This document shows positions 47,230 to 57,770 of a stretch of DNA of 64,000 nt, in pieces (within the stretch, counting starts at the first letter, position 1; each line of letters begins with the position of its first letter). This stretch comes from Effrenium voratum (Eukaryota; Sar; Dinophyceae; Suessiales; Symbiodiniaceae). A program made the position numbers and the translations under genes. The stretch covers positions 632,820 to 696,819 of the forward strand of contig CAUJNA010002702.1 of the NCBI GenBank assembly GCA_963377175.1, written 5' to 3'. The notes beneath the pieces were generated by a model. That model worked only from the letters and a program-made list of their open reading frames with translations. It ran no database searches and had not been told where the DNA came from.

Positions 47230-47395
47230 GTCATGGACACATCGCCCGAAGAGTTTTTCCGCCCGCCCTCCTGTCGCTGGGCCGGTGAGCAAGGAGCAAG
47301 CTGCTAACGCCAAGGCGGGGGCCGCTCTGCAAAAGGAGTGGGGCAAGCTGACATCACATGGAGGATGTTGGGACTTGTCCACCATTCAAGAGTAG
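47230..47395 (+). pseudogene. Copia-type RT N-terminal fragment (candidate)
   Basis: The end of the plus frame 47093-47395 reads ARPPVAGPVSKEQAANAKAG then ALQKEWGKLTSHGGCWDLST. This matches my memory of the segment just before the palm in dinoflagellate Copia-like reverse transcriptases, where a conserved Ala-Leu-x-x-Glu-Trp precedes CWD. The frame stops at once and no RT palm follows, so it is a fragment at best. No alignment was possible. Confidence 0.35.
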
Positions 47396-48164
47396 TTTGA
47401 CGGGAATGGGAGAAGATCCACGCTGGAAGGGTCTTTGACATATGCGTTGAGCAAAACCACGAGTTGCCCCAGCCGTGAGCCTTGAGGGTTGCCTTTAAGA
47501 TGAGCGCGCTGGGCCCTGCAGCCCGAGAGAAATCTTGGCTGCGAGCATGAGTTCAGCAGAAGGTCAAAGGCACTTTGAGGCTGCGAAGCTCGGGACAAAA
47601 GTGTTGAGAGCATAAGACTCCTGCCGGGCACCCGTGTTGCAGTTCAATTGCGCAACTGGATTTTAAAATCGTCAAACATCATGTAAAGCATGTCTTCTCA
47701 TGATACATTGTCAACCAATCAGCTGCCCCTTTTCTCGCTCACCCTGCGAGCAAACATTGCATCCTGGTGCGCAAGTATGGAACGCTCCAAACCCGTCCGC
47801 GCCCGCAAAGAGAAAGCAGAGCGTTTCCCGTTTTGAGGCTGCCGATCCGAATCTTGCCAAGCCAGTGCAAGATTGTTCAAAGTCCATCCCAAAGATGTCA
47901 ATACGTACGGGGCGCATGCTATTTTTGGGTTAGAGGTTTGACGCGCCAATGTGAGGCTTCGCGCCAATCCTGCGCCCAACCCTGTACTAAACCCGCACGC
48001 TTTTCAGTGTACAACTGTTCCTGTGACATTTTTCAATGTCCAACAATCTTACCTTTTCGCATGGCTGGTTGAATTCATATTTTCCTACTACGAATTTGCT
48101 GCAACTGGCTCGCACATTGAAATACACAACAAATTAGTCACGCAAAATCAGCACATTCGCACTA

Positions 48165-48285
48165 AGGGTGGGATCCCTAAGAACATTTCCGGGGCACGGC
48201 CCAAACAGCTCAAGCAAACAGCTCAAGGCCTGCGGAACAAATCCAAATGAGACCAACAGCTCTAGTAGGTGGTTTCATCAGCCCC
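48165..48285 (+). repeat. Dispersed repeat shared with 58880-58980
   Basis: GGGTGGGATC, AACAGCTCAAGGCCTGCGG, CAAATGAG and TAGGTGGTTTCATCAGC occur in the same order and spacing in both places, about 10.7 kb apart. The shared block is about 100-120 bp with small differences. Confidence 0.75.
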
Positions 48286-48289
48286 CAAA

Positions 48290-49421
48290 GCTTGTTACGG
48301 AGTTCCTCCTGCTGTCAGGTTTGGGTCGGTGAGCCTTGGGATCTGTGAGGAAACGACCGTTGACCGTGGGTCCCCACGCTGCGGCTTGCCTGTCGGGTAG
48401 GAGCTGTCCACAATCAAGACGCGGCGTGGCGGATTTTGTTGTCCGGGATGCTGAAGATGCGGAGCACGCCGTTGTGGCCTCTGGTCTTCGTAACCACGCA
48501 GTTGAACGGGTTGGGGAACGCCTGACCAGCGCGCTGGCAGAGGCATCAGGGCGCCCTTCGCGAGCCACCCAATTGATTGGAGTGATAGTCCCCCACGGTT
48601 GCGTTTCCTCGGCGGCTGTCAGCGCAACTTCGCTGGCGTTCTTCTTCAGCGTCTTCTTCTCCAAGACCGCCTGCTTGAGGCGGTTCTGATGCGACGTCCG
48701 GCATAGCCCGCGGCGAGGTCCTCTGACTGCAGTTCCACCGTTGCTGAAGCGCAGCTTGTCCCCAAAGCACGCCGATGTTCTTGAGTGGGAACCTCGTCAC
48801 CTCGCTCCTCGGCGCCCAGAGGCAAGGCGCACTGGTCGTACGGTTGATGCGGTAGCCCAACTCCTTGACCAAGACCTGCAGGAAAAAAGCGCCTTCGCCA
48901 CGCTGGACTGGAAACAAGGCCACGCGCCGTGCTGGAATCCAAGTTTGTATGTCGGGAAAACCCTCTGAACAGTTTGCAGTTGTGCACGAGGAGCGCGGCA
49001 ACCATGACTTCGACCCCTCCAAGCACGAAGGCCTGGCGGCAAAGTCACCGCGTTGAATCCTCAGATCCATGCAAGAATCAATCCGCGCTTCCCCCATGGT
49101 GGCTAGCTTCGTTGGCAAAGGTCGCCTCCATGGGCCTGCGCCCCCTGCGGTTGTAATCATAATCAAATCTGGTGGCAGGGGTATTCCGCCACTCCGCACA
49201 CACACACACACAGAGGGTTGTTCAATATTCCTTGCTCCAAAAATCGCCTTCCGCCTCGCCCATCCGAAGCTGGGCAGCAGATGCGCTGGGGCAGCAGATG
49301 CCGTGGGCATGGGGGGTGGGCAGCAAATTATAGATATACATAAATATATACATATGCGCGTGGGCAGCAGATGCCGCTCACTCGAAGCTGCGGCGCTGCC
49401 TTTTGGTTGGTGCTTTCGCAT
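48290..49421 (-). other. Open minus frames without recognised motif
   Basis: A 291-codon minus frame spans 48546-49421, with overlapping frames. Sequence such as LVKELGYRINRTTSAPCLW and RFPLKNIGVLWGQA looks protein-like in its 3' half. The 5' half includes a (GT)n microsatellite and the dispersed repeat copy at 49228. A decayed retroelement or gene is possible; nothing can be named. Confidence 0.2.
49228..49265 (+). repeat. Dispersed repeat, copy 2
   Basis: This matches 30917-30955 (see copy 1). It is preceded by a short (CA)n run at 49199-49212. Confidence 0.6.
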
Positions 49422-49488
49422 CCTTTGTCAGCGCGGCCAGCGCCAGAAGGAGAGGGACGGAGGCGGCCAGGCCGCCTATTTATGTTGC

Positions 49489-49720
49489 CCACCTGCTGCC
49501 TTTGTGTCCTGCCATCACACGAGTTTAGACCAGGGAGATTTCTCAAGCTACTGCAAGTCACCTGCTGCCTTTGTGCCCTCCCACGGCGAGTTTAGACCAG
49601 AGAGATTCTCACCAGCTACTGCTGCTCACCTACTGCCTTTGTGTCCTGCCATCCCACGAGTTTAGACTAGGGAGATCTCTCACCAGCTACTGCTGCTTAC
49701 CTACTCACGAGTTTAAATCA
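49489..49720. repeat. 66-70 bp tandem repeat, three full copies plus partial
   Basis: Units at about 49489, 49558 and 49627 share CACCTGCTGCCTTTGTGTCC, CACGAGTTTAGACCAGGGAG and CTACTGCTGC. A truncated fourth starts at about 49700. Confidence 0.9.
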
Positions 49721-51265
49721 AATTGGAATTTTTGGGGGTGCCACAAAATGACGCTATTTACACGGCGCCCCCCAAAAATGTTAAGGGCGCTTTAAGCCAA
49801 AGACGGCTTAAACCGTCTGAAAGTTGTTGGGAGTGGAGGGGGTTTTCCATGCTGACACGCTCACGCTGACCATCCCAGTATGTCACAGAGTCAAATTTCA
49901 GCGTCTGGACTGATTTCACAAACGTGAGATGGGAGAAACGCAGACGCCGATCAACTGACAGAGCTAATGTTGGGCGGGTTTGGCAAGGCTCGGTTGAGCT
50001 TAAACTAGGCTTTTTTCTAGGCTTATTTGCAAAATGCGGTTTTAGCCAACTAGCCTAATTTGGCCTAATTGAGCCTAACTAAGCTCAATTGTCCTTGCCA
50101 AAAGGACAATCCTTAAACCACCCTTCACTTTTGAGGGGGGCCTTGGGGGGGAGCGTTGCATTTCTTGAAATTGATCACTTCCTCCTTGGCGTTGGCGTGC
50201 CTCAGAGCTCGCACGAAGGCCGATGGGTACTAGCTGGCGCGTCGGTCTCCGCATCATCGCTGCGGTTGCGATGGACGATGAAGGCGCGGCGCCTCCCACA
50301 ATTCTGCGTGATGGAAAGCAATGTAGCGTGTAGACCTCAAATTCGATGTTGGCTTTCTGCTGTTGCCAGGTTGGTCATGCTGCGGCTGATGGCGACTGTC
50401 GTCTTGGAGGGGTTCCCATGGCTGCTGCTGCTGAAATCAGCTGGCGCCCCTTGCATCTGACATCTCCCAGCGCGAGCCGCGCTGTAGGCGCGTCCCCCGC
50501 GCTGAAACCTTGACCCGCTCGGCGTTGTGGGTATTCATGAACATGGGGGCAGACATCGGGCTTGCGCTCTGGGCTTTGGAACGTGTCGGTGGTTTGCCGA
50601 CGCTGGCGAACCACCTGCTGCGAAGTTTTGCTTGGTCTCGTCAACTTCTCCACCGCACCGGTCTTCCACCACTCTTGGCTTCGCAACGGTGGCCGCTTTG
50701 ATCAGCCTAGCATTCTCGCCTTCTCTGGGGCTCGGCTTTTTTGTTCCTTGGCATTGAGCATCTGGTTGACGTGGTCCGCAACGAAGCCATTGCTAGTGAA
50801 AGCGGCTGCGGCGGCACGCAAAGATCAGGAGTCTCACCTTGCGCAACGATTCCACGCTGGCTCCCGCACTCTTCCATTTTCCTTGCTGCGCATCCGGCTG
50901 TCGGTTCCGGCCGCCTCGTTGTCGGCGGCGGGTCATTTGCTCCAGTGGGTGCGTCAGAGTATCTGCGTTGCCTCCGGCGCTGATGCTGGATCAGTAAGGC
51001 GGCGTTGCCACGCAGACCTGCAGGACGTCCTTGCCAGCTGTCGTCGGTCGTGATCTCGTTGCCATCCTCAAACTGAACATGAGACGTACCGCGAGGGGTG
51101 CTGCGCTGCGGAGACAACCCGCTGCAGTCCGCAGGCATGATTTCGCCACGCTTTAAAGGCGGTAGCATGTGTTGCGTAAAGTCTCTTCCTAATTCAGGAT
51201 CGTTGGACTGCTTGGAGGCCCTCGATTGTGGCAAGTTTTTCTCCAAAAAATCAAAAAAGAAGGTG
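49721..51265. other. No supportable gene; small TAGCCTAATT repeats
   Basis: At 50010-50095 short GCCTAATT/GCCTAACT variants repeat. The minus frames at 50375-50686 and 50707-51345 are GC-rich and contain VQFEDGNEITTDDSWQ, which looks coding. I cannot place it in a family. Confidence 0.35.
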
Positions 51266-51269
51266 GAGG

Positions 51270-51400
51270 GATCACTTGCGCCCGCACGATTGGGATCACT
51301 TGCGCCCATGGGATCACTTGCGCCCATGGGATCACTTGCGCCCATTTTGCTTCAACAGCATCACTTACGCCCATTAAAAAAAGATCACTTGCGCCCATGG
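51270..51400. repeat. 18-bp repeat GGGATCACTTGCGCCCAT, about 6 copies
   Basis: Copies start at about 51270, 51294, 51312, 51330, 51359 and 51384, partly degenerate. The reverse complement theme (GGGCGCAAGTGATCCC) resembles the 24-bp units at 58060-58130 on the other side of the LTR element. Confidence 0.8.
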
Positions 51401-51520
51401 TCATTTGCAGTGCTGTGGCGGGCGTGGGCAGGGAGGGGGCGGAATAGCGCACGCCGCCCCAGCAGCTGCGCCATGCGTGTGGCCTGTGTGAGGAGGGAAG
51501 GGGGGGAGGGGGGGAGGGGG

Positions 51521-51798
51521 TGTTTCTTGTTTTGCTTCCTGCTGAACCAAGAATCCACTCACAGGCAACATGTGCTATGTGTAGATCCTCCGCTGCCATT
51601 TGGTTCACAACCATATTGCACAGGCCTGGTGACTTGACACTACCTTGCGGTCAAACAAGAGTGCTTGCAGCATCTACAATAACATATTTCTTTTACCAAC
51701 TACGTGGCCTATTCATTTGACTTCACCGGAATAGGTTCAGGGACAACCGCAAGGTATTCTTCATGGGGCCACAATTGAGGCCCAGGTAATCCAACCTC
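51521..51798 (+). repeat. 5' long terminal repeat
   Basis: The repeat starts TGTTTCTTGTTTTGC and ends CCAACCTC; the next base (A) could belong to the LTR. It matches 57240-57518 throughout with about 12 differences. No promoter element is identified; dinoflagellates lack typical TATA boxes. Confidence 0.9.
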
Positions 51799-51803
51799 AA
51801 TCG

Positions 51804-51815
51804 TGGTAGCGGAGC
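51804..51815 (+). other. Primer-binding site, initiator-Met tRNA type
   Basis: TGGTAGCGGAGC lies five bases after the LTR end. It complements a tRNA 3' end (TGG = complement of CCA) and is close to the initiator-methionine primer sites used by many Copia/Ty1-type elements (TGGTAGC...). The dinoflagellate tRNA itself is not in the window, so the assignment is by family analogy. Confidence 0.6.
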
Positions 51816-51822
51816 ACGTTGA

Positions 51823-53035
51823 CTTGTCTATGACAGATCCTGCGTTGCCTTTGCAGGCCGCCACGGCGGAGATGTGTCCACCAATGAGGAGAACATCAAT
51901 CTTTCGAATGCAAAATTGCCACCATCGTTTGGTGGCCGAGTTAGTTGGCTCCGGCATGAAGATCTGGTACGGGGCTGGGTCACATTCACACAAGTCGAAA
52001 CTCATCGGCAAGGACCGTTGTTGAAGAGTCGACTTACCCATGATGCCCTTATTTACAGAGAGCTCCTGGACAACAACCAGACTTGTTGATCCTGACAGCG
52101 GAGTTGATTATTTCCTCACAGCCCTGAGGGGATTTTTTAAAGGGCTCCCAGAATGTGTTCCTGTGCAGGTTCCTCAGTTTCTTCAATCATCGCCGGCATA
52201 CGGGTGAATTTGCGACTTTCATAAGCAAATTCGAGATTCTGTTGCGATTGAGCCAGGCGTGAAGATGTTAAGGCGATTCAAGAGGCGAACCGGCGACGAC
52301 ATGAACAATACGCTGAACAAGTCGCACAAGCTCAACAGATGATGGCAGGACAGGCGCGAGGAGCGGCTGCACCTATCATCCCAGATCCAGTCATATTGGA
52401 TCCAGCAGATCCTGAAGTATTTAACAAATTTGCTACAGGACGACAAACGCAACATACACAAACTTTTCCTTTGTTAGACAACCTTATTGCCTTGTTTTTC
52501 ATCACCCAGAGCAAGTTATGTCACTCCGGGGCGTTCAACTTCCACAGTTCACATATGAAGCTGTCAAGGCACAGTATCATGAACTGTTCATCACAACCAC
52601 AACCAACATTCAGGACCCGAACATCCGTCCTAGCAGCGGAAGTCAATCCCGAACCTGCTACATTCTTGAAACAGGAGAATATGAAGGAGAAGAAGGATTC
52701 TGGGTTCAAGATGAAGAAGGAGCGGAAGGTTTTTGCCCGCTGGAAGATGAAGAGTCATTCTGGCAGTTAGAAGACCATGATGCGTTTGCCCTACAGAAAT
52801 TGAAACGACGAACCCTTAGACCCGGAAGGGCGGAAAAGGAAGAAAAGGAAGAGGCAAGGGAAAGCGCCGACAAGGCAGCTTTAACCTTTTCAGAAAAGCA
52901 CCGACCGGCGGCAAGGCTAACATGGCCGATGAGATCACCACCGATCAAGCAGACTGGGGAAAGAAAGGCTCAAAGAATCCGTGGAAAAGGAACGACAAAA
53001 ACCTTTGACACGGAACACACCACCGAGGTCTAGGA
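51823..53035 (+). pseudogene. Gag of Copia-like element, several frameshifts
   Basis: The open frame begins after a stop at 51820 and has no in-frame ATG near its start. SWLRHEDLVRGW (about 51945) and LLKSRLTHDALIYRELLD (about 52020) match the dinoflagellate Copia Gag pattern of Trp-flanked helices. Further on QQMMAGQARG and FPLLDNLIALFFI (about 52460) and QLPQFTYEAVKAQYHELF (about 52535) continue it in other frames. GEYEGEEGFWVQDEEGAE and a Lys/Arg-Glu tail end it at 53033. At least three indels lie at about 52200, 52255 and 52510. It would form the particle shell. No CCHC knuckle was seen. Confidence 0.65.
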
Positions 53036-53258
53036 CGCTACACAGCATCCTGTGATTCCATCGGCAGAGCCAGCCCAAGAGGCTTGGAGTAATTACACCA
53101 CAGATTGGGGCAACAGCTCCCTTTACAAATGCAACGAAGATGGTTGAAAGGCATACATAGCAAAGTCAACTGAAGAAGTTGATGCTAGTAGAAGTAGGCG
53201 CCCACGACATGATTCCGCATGCAACGCCACAAAGAGCTCAGGCCCTGGCAGCAAACTC

Positions 53259-53640
53259 ATGGCGCCCGTGCTGAACCAGGCCGACCATCCAACCCATGTC
53301 GTTCTTGACAATGGTTGCCCAAAGTCCATGGGCAGTTGGTATGCAGTGGAGAGATTCATAAAGGCAATTGAACCATATCCACATTGGATGACTTACGACT
53401 TCGCCCCCTGCAACACTAGGTTCACTTTTGCCAACGGTCAGCAACCTAAGGTTGGACTCTCCGACTGTACTTCAACACTCAACCACCCATGGTTACCTAC
53501 ATAGACATCCTCGAGCAAGGGCAGGTACCAATCCTGCTGAGCTTAGATCAGATGCGAAATCTTCACATGACCATTCAATGCGACAAGATTACATCAAGCA
53601 TTCGGCATGTGCAAGCAACCAGTGCCCATATCCAGTAGTG
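53259..53640 (+). pseudogene. Retroviral-type aspartic protease domain, frameshifted
   Basis: THVVLDNGCPKSMGS gives the flap-side active-site triad as Asp-Asn-Gly (Asp17 of this frame, about 53307) rather than Asp-Ser/Thr-Gly. This is followed by a conserved helix and FTFANGQQ. Downstream sequence continues in another frame after about 53470. In dinoflagellate Copia-like elements a D-x-G-C triad of this type precedes the integrase. It would cleave the polyprotein. DNG may mark loss of activity or a family variant. Confidence 0.6.
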
Positions 53641-53659
53641 GTCGCGCAGTGGTCACGCA

Positions 53660-55290
53660 ATGTTTGATCTAGCAGCATTTTGCAAAAAGCACGACATAAT
53701 CACAGCAGCAAATGCAGTCGATGACGACATGACCAAACCACTGGCGCAACCATCTTTAATTGCCGCTGCATATGCGGCCAAGACATCCGAGAAGAAGTCA
53801 GCAGCAAGGGCGCCGGCAGAAGACGGCATTGAGACCATCTGGGATTTGAACAACGATCACTGGATAATCAACCGCGCAACCAACGAACTCCACAGAGTTC
53901 ACAAGTGTAAGAGGAGAGCTTTTTTCGCACCTGACACCAGCAAGACTTGTCAACCAAGAAAAGGATACCAGAGACAGAAGAGCCACTATCCACAGTAGAG
54001 GCTAATTGGCGGCAACAACAAAAACAGCACCAGAGTTGTGGATTGGCTCAGCGAAATTCAAATTCTCAGAGACACCACTCTCACCAGACGAATTGAAGGC
54101 ACAAGCGACAGCAGACAGGATCATACCAGCACCAGGCCGGCATGCCACTGAGCCAGCCGATCCCGCTGCTCCACCAGCACCGCATGCATCAACAGATGTG
54201 CGCCGCACGAACCGCCAGCAACTCTACCAATTGCACTTCAACGAATCCACAAGCGACTAGCAAAACCAGAAGAGCTACGCAAACTTCACCTTAAACGTCA
54301 CACCACGTGTCAGGAGAACAGTCCAAGTTCAGGACCCGCGCGCTCCGTTTGCCAAAGGAGATCTATGATCTGTGCGACAAGATCCGCACTGAGCGCGAAT
54401 CCTGTCAGAAGGCACCTTCCCGCTGCAGGACTAGCGGTTTAAGAGCTGAACAATTTGGCGAGTTGACACTCGTTGACCGCTGTCATGTTCCCTTATAAAA
54501 TGATGAACACATCAATGTGCTAGCGATCCTTGATGGAGCCACGACCCTTCTAACTACTGAAGTAGAGTCCAACATTCCACTGTTGCGCAATTACTTTGAC
54601 AAATACCACTTACAACCCAAATGTGTTGTTGGAGACCAAGCATTCGTGGCTCCAAGCTGGGAGTTATTCGACAACAGTCTTGACATAAGACCAATTTCCT
54701 TAGGTCCCAACAAACCTTGGGCAAACCGAGCAGAGACAGCTGTCCGTCTCATCAAGAGACAGACAAGTCTCACTGATGCTGAATTCCATCAAGACAGGCA
54801 TAGCACCAGCATCCTTAAAGGCAGCAACATATAGACAGCTTGTCAAGGCAGCAGCAACAGCAAGGAACCGATCAGTCACATATGGTGGCGTGACTCCGCT
54901 TGAGCTAGCATTCGGCAGAAGACCAGCAGAGCCTGTTCAACTTGATATAGCTACACCGCCGATTTCTAAAACACAAGAAGAACTGACAGCAGGTCAGATC
55001 AGACACTTAGCGCAACAATCATATCAAGAAGCCAGACAATCAGAAGATGTCCGAAGAGATCTTGCTCAACACCTACGACTAAGTTCCAAGCCCATTGCGA
55101 TCGGTGACAAGATTTTCTGCTGGAGTGAGGACAAGTCCAAGAAGATCAAACCTGATGCGAGTAAGGGATCCGGAGGTATGTGGTTGAAGGGAAAGGTTAT
55201 TTCCACAGGTGGAACCATGGTGGAGTCGACCTAGGAACCCGCCTGCTGAAGGTCAACATCACCAAGACCCGGAAGGACGAAACTTTGTCT
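53660..55290 (+). pseudogene. DDE integrase (rve) with N- and C-terminal parts, broken
   Basis: The N-terminal part (53660-53998) has DHWIINRATNELHRVHK and a KRRAFFAPDTSKTC block typical of the pre-integrase region. The core is split over frames. FGELTLVDRCHV holds Asp 1 (about 54475), KCVVGDQAF holds Asp 2 (about 54634) and WANRAETAVRLIK holds Glu (about 54733). Asp 2 to Glu spacing is 33 residues, near DD35E. The C-terminal part follows at 54776-55234 (YGGVTPLELAFGRRPA, MWLKGKVISTGG) and RLLKVNITKTRKD. It would insert the cDNA. A stop at 54496, a frame change near 54790 and one near 55200 break it. Confidence 0.75.
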
Positions 55291-55640
55291 CCTTCCAAAC
55301 CAGGACTTGATGCACCTAATTTCTATTTGCAAGAACAATGCTGGGAGACTCTCGCCAAGAATATGAAGGCTGAAGCCATGGAACTCAAGAGCTACCTACC
55401 GAGCCATGACTTCAAGATTTCCCCACGAGAAGCAGAAGATCCTGGAGATGGAACCTTCATCCCCAAGACCGCATTACAAAGATCCAACTGGCAAGCATTA
55501 AGGCCATGGAAAACAAATTCAAACCAGAAGAACTATATTCCCAAGAGCAGAAGCGACACATGCCAACCTGAATGTGGTTTTCCGATCCGATTGCCAAAGG
55601 AACCACAGAGCTTTCAGGTCATGATCCAGCCGGCAGGAAG
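55291..55640 (+). pseudogene. Linker between integrase and EEP-like region
   Basis: The frame continues from the integrase C-terminus to 55650 with charged, soluble sequence (for example MKAEAMELKSYLPSHDFKIS) and no domain that I recognise. In RT-bearing Copia elements the reverse transcriptase would begin within or soon after this region. Confidence 0.45.
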
Positions 55641-56690
55641 AAGGTCATGAGATCCACCAGGAATAACAATATCACAGATTCGGAACGACCTCCTATTTAT
55701 CCTGATAAGAAGGCAGGAGCGCTTTCTGACTCAGTGATCCTTGGCATGGTTCGCAACAACTCTGCTCACATCCTATGTTTTCAAGAAGCAGACGGCATCC
55801 TGAACCAGCTTGTTCGTGAGACAATTCAAAATGCAGGATACACAGGAATTGTCATCTCGCAAGGTGCCGCAAAGGGAATCGGGTGTTTTGTGAAAGGCGA
55901 TCACCCCGCCCGGTCGAACTTCTGAACCGACTGGCTATCAACAAATCCAAAAGGCGGGCGATGACCGGCGCAAACTTCCGTGTGTATCATGGATTGCTAT
56001 CCGATTCAGATGATTCCTGAGTTTTTTTTCAACGTAAGCGACCCGGTGCATCCACGACATACACTCGCCACAGAGATCCACCAGTCCTCCAAGAGGCAAA
56101 CATGGACTGCAAACATTCTCGTAAGAATCCTGCACTTGGAGATGGACAAAGACAGCTACGAGGAACTGCCTACCGTTCCTGACGACAAACACGCAGACTT
56201 TCTGAGGTCCATTGCGCACCGAGCCGGACTTCCATTCCATACTGTAGGTGTATACCACTACGAGACGAGCTCCACCAAATCCTAGCACCTATCGCAATCT
56301 GATGAAATTCCTTTATCGAGGAGCCCTACTCCTTACCGACATTATCACCGGCGACGCAACTTCCGCAGCGAATCAGTGCCATAAGAAGCAGTTGGTCATG
56401 AATCCCATGTGTTCGATTCTTTCCGCAGCAACTGAAGAGTTCAGAAGAGCCGTGAACAGCCTGCAGACAGATCAGACCAACATGATCACGATCACCTCAA
56501 AAACCAGTGCATCTCTCAGATCCTTGATCGAAGCAGCCCTGAACTTCAAGACCGAGAGAAGGTTCGAGACAGATCCATTCTATGGCGTGTTGGACTGCAT
56601 TATCACTCACGTATTCCATTGGTCCAAGGCCAAGGAGATGACACATACAAGCGAAGAAGAATTTTCTGAGAGATCAATCCGTTGACACTG
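55640..56690 (+). pseudogene. EEP-superfamily nuclease-like region in RT position
   Basis: NNSAHILCFQEADGIL (about 55757-55805) fits the QE motif of exonuclease-endonuclease-phosphatase folds. TDIITGDATSAANQ (about 56335) matches the GDxN region with Thr in place of Asn. DPFYGVLDCIITHVFHW (about 56573-56625) may be the final Asp/His block. Intervening sequence is in other frames, with indels at about 55914, 56013 and 56260. I recall similar domains in dinoflagellate retroelement proteins, but no alignment was made. EEP enzymes such as LINE endonucleases nick DNA. The role here is inferred. Confidence 0.45.
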
Positions 56691-57239
56691 ACAATCAAGC
56701 TGATGATCCACAGGACATCGAGCATCACGACTATAGTGTCACATCCGCTGAGAGGTACAAGTTGATGACCAACGGGATCCTTCTGTGGGGGAGAATGTCA
56801 GCTGGCCACCGAATATTTCCCAAGCTCAGATTGATCGTCGAGATCGATATTCGAAGAACCGCTGGGATGTTCGAGACCAAGGCTACTATTGGGTCACTTA
56901 TGACCATATTCCGCAGTGCAGATGTGATTCTTTCCAGATGTGATTTTGGAATTGCTCTGAGATCCAATGGATATTCATTTTCAGAATAATGACTTTCGCT
57001 CCGGACATTGGCCTGCTGGCCCCCCGGAAATTCTCACCATCCTAGGTCTCACAGTGTCTCTTTTGTTTCAATCGTCGATCGTGTGTGTGGCACAGATTCA
57101 GCCGGGAATAGAAATCGCCGGAAAGCGTTTACAAGTCGTTCATATGGCTACGGTACAGTAATATTCAGGCCTGTCGAACCAAAGGCCAGTTTTACACCAA
57201 TTCACTGTGCCATGAGTGGAGCGAAATTTGTGTCTGTAT
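56691..57239 (+). other. Element 3' tail before LTR
   Basis: After the EEP-like region a further frame carries WGRMSAGHRIFPKLRLIVE, while an alternative frame reads more naturally (Asn-Arg-Trp and Tyr-Tyr-Trp residues) to about 56940. The last 240 bp have no frame. A weak purine-rich GAGTGGAGCGAAA (57214-57226) could serve as the polypurine tract, though it is not adjacent to the LTR. Confidence 0.4.
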
Positions 57240-57518
57240 TGTTTCTTGTTTTGCTTCCTGCTGAACCAAGAATCCACTCATAGGCAACATGTGCTATGTG
57301 TAGATCCTCCGCTGCCATTTGGTTCGCAACCATATTGCACAGGCCTGGTGACTTGACACTACCTTGCGGTCAAACAAGAGTGCTTGCAGCATCTACAATA
57401 ACATATCTCTTTTACCAACTGCGTGGCCTATTCATTTGACTTCACCGGAATAGGTTCAGGGACAACCAAGAGGTATTCTTTATTGGGGCCACGATTGAGG
57501 CCCCGGTAGTCCAACCTC
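57240..57518 (+). repeat. 3' long terminal repeat
   Basis: The repeat starts TGTTTCTTG and ends CCAACCTC, then poly-G. It matches the 5' LTR along its length with about a dozen differences, mostly in its 3' third. Confidence 0.9.
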
Positions 57519-57590
57519 GGGGGGGGGGGGTAATAGCGTGCGCCGCCCGAGGAGCTTGTCTGTGCCGTGCTGCGCTCCGCTGAGAAGCTT

Positions 57591-57770
57591 CTCCAACCAG
57601 ATCTCGCATTTCTGAACCAAAAACCTAAACCAAAAACAACCCAAAACCACCATTCCAATGGTTCAACCCAGTTTGAACTGGCGCAACTGGAAACCTCCTG
57701 TTTCCAACCAAACCTCGTATTTCTGAACCAAAAACCTAAACCAAAAACAACCCAAAACCAAACAACCTTT
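57591..57770. repeat. Direct repeat, about 50 bp at 120-bp spacing
   Basis: TTTCTGAACCAAAAACCTAA and ACCAAAAACAACCCAAAACC occur at about 57608 and 57719. The intervening 70 bp contains an AACTGG/CCAGTT-rich portion. Confidence 0.8.

Larger units (their letters stand above)
51521..57518 (+). mobile_element. Copia-like LTR element: Gag-PR-IN-EEP, no RT found
   Basis: The element is bounded by near-identical LTRs of about 278 bp starting TGTTTCTTG. A primer-binding site follows the left LTR. A GGGGG direct repeat flanks both ends (51516-51520 and 57519-57523), as expected for a 5-bp target-site duplication. Inside are Gag, aspartic protease and DDE integrase in Copia order. The roughly 2 kb where RT and RNase H should lie instead encodes an EEP-like nuclease region. 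About a dozen differences between LTRs, counted by eye, suggest moderate age. Several indels and stops break the coding sequence. Confidence 0.85.
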
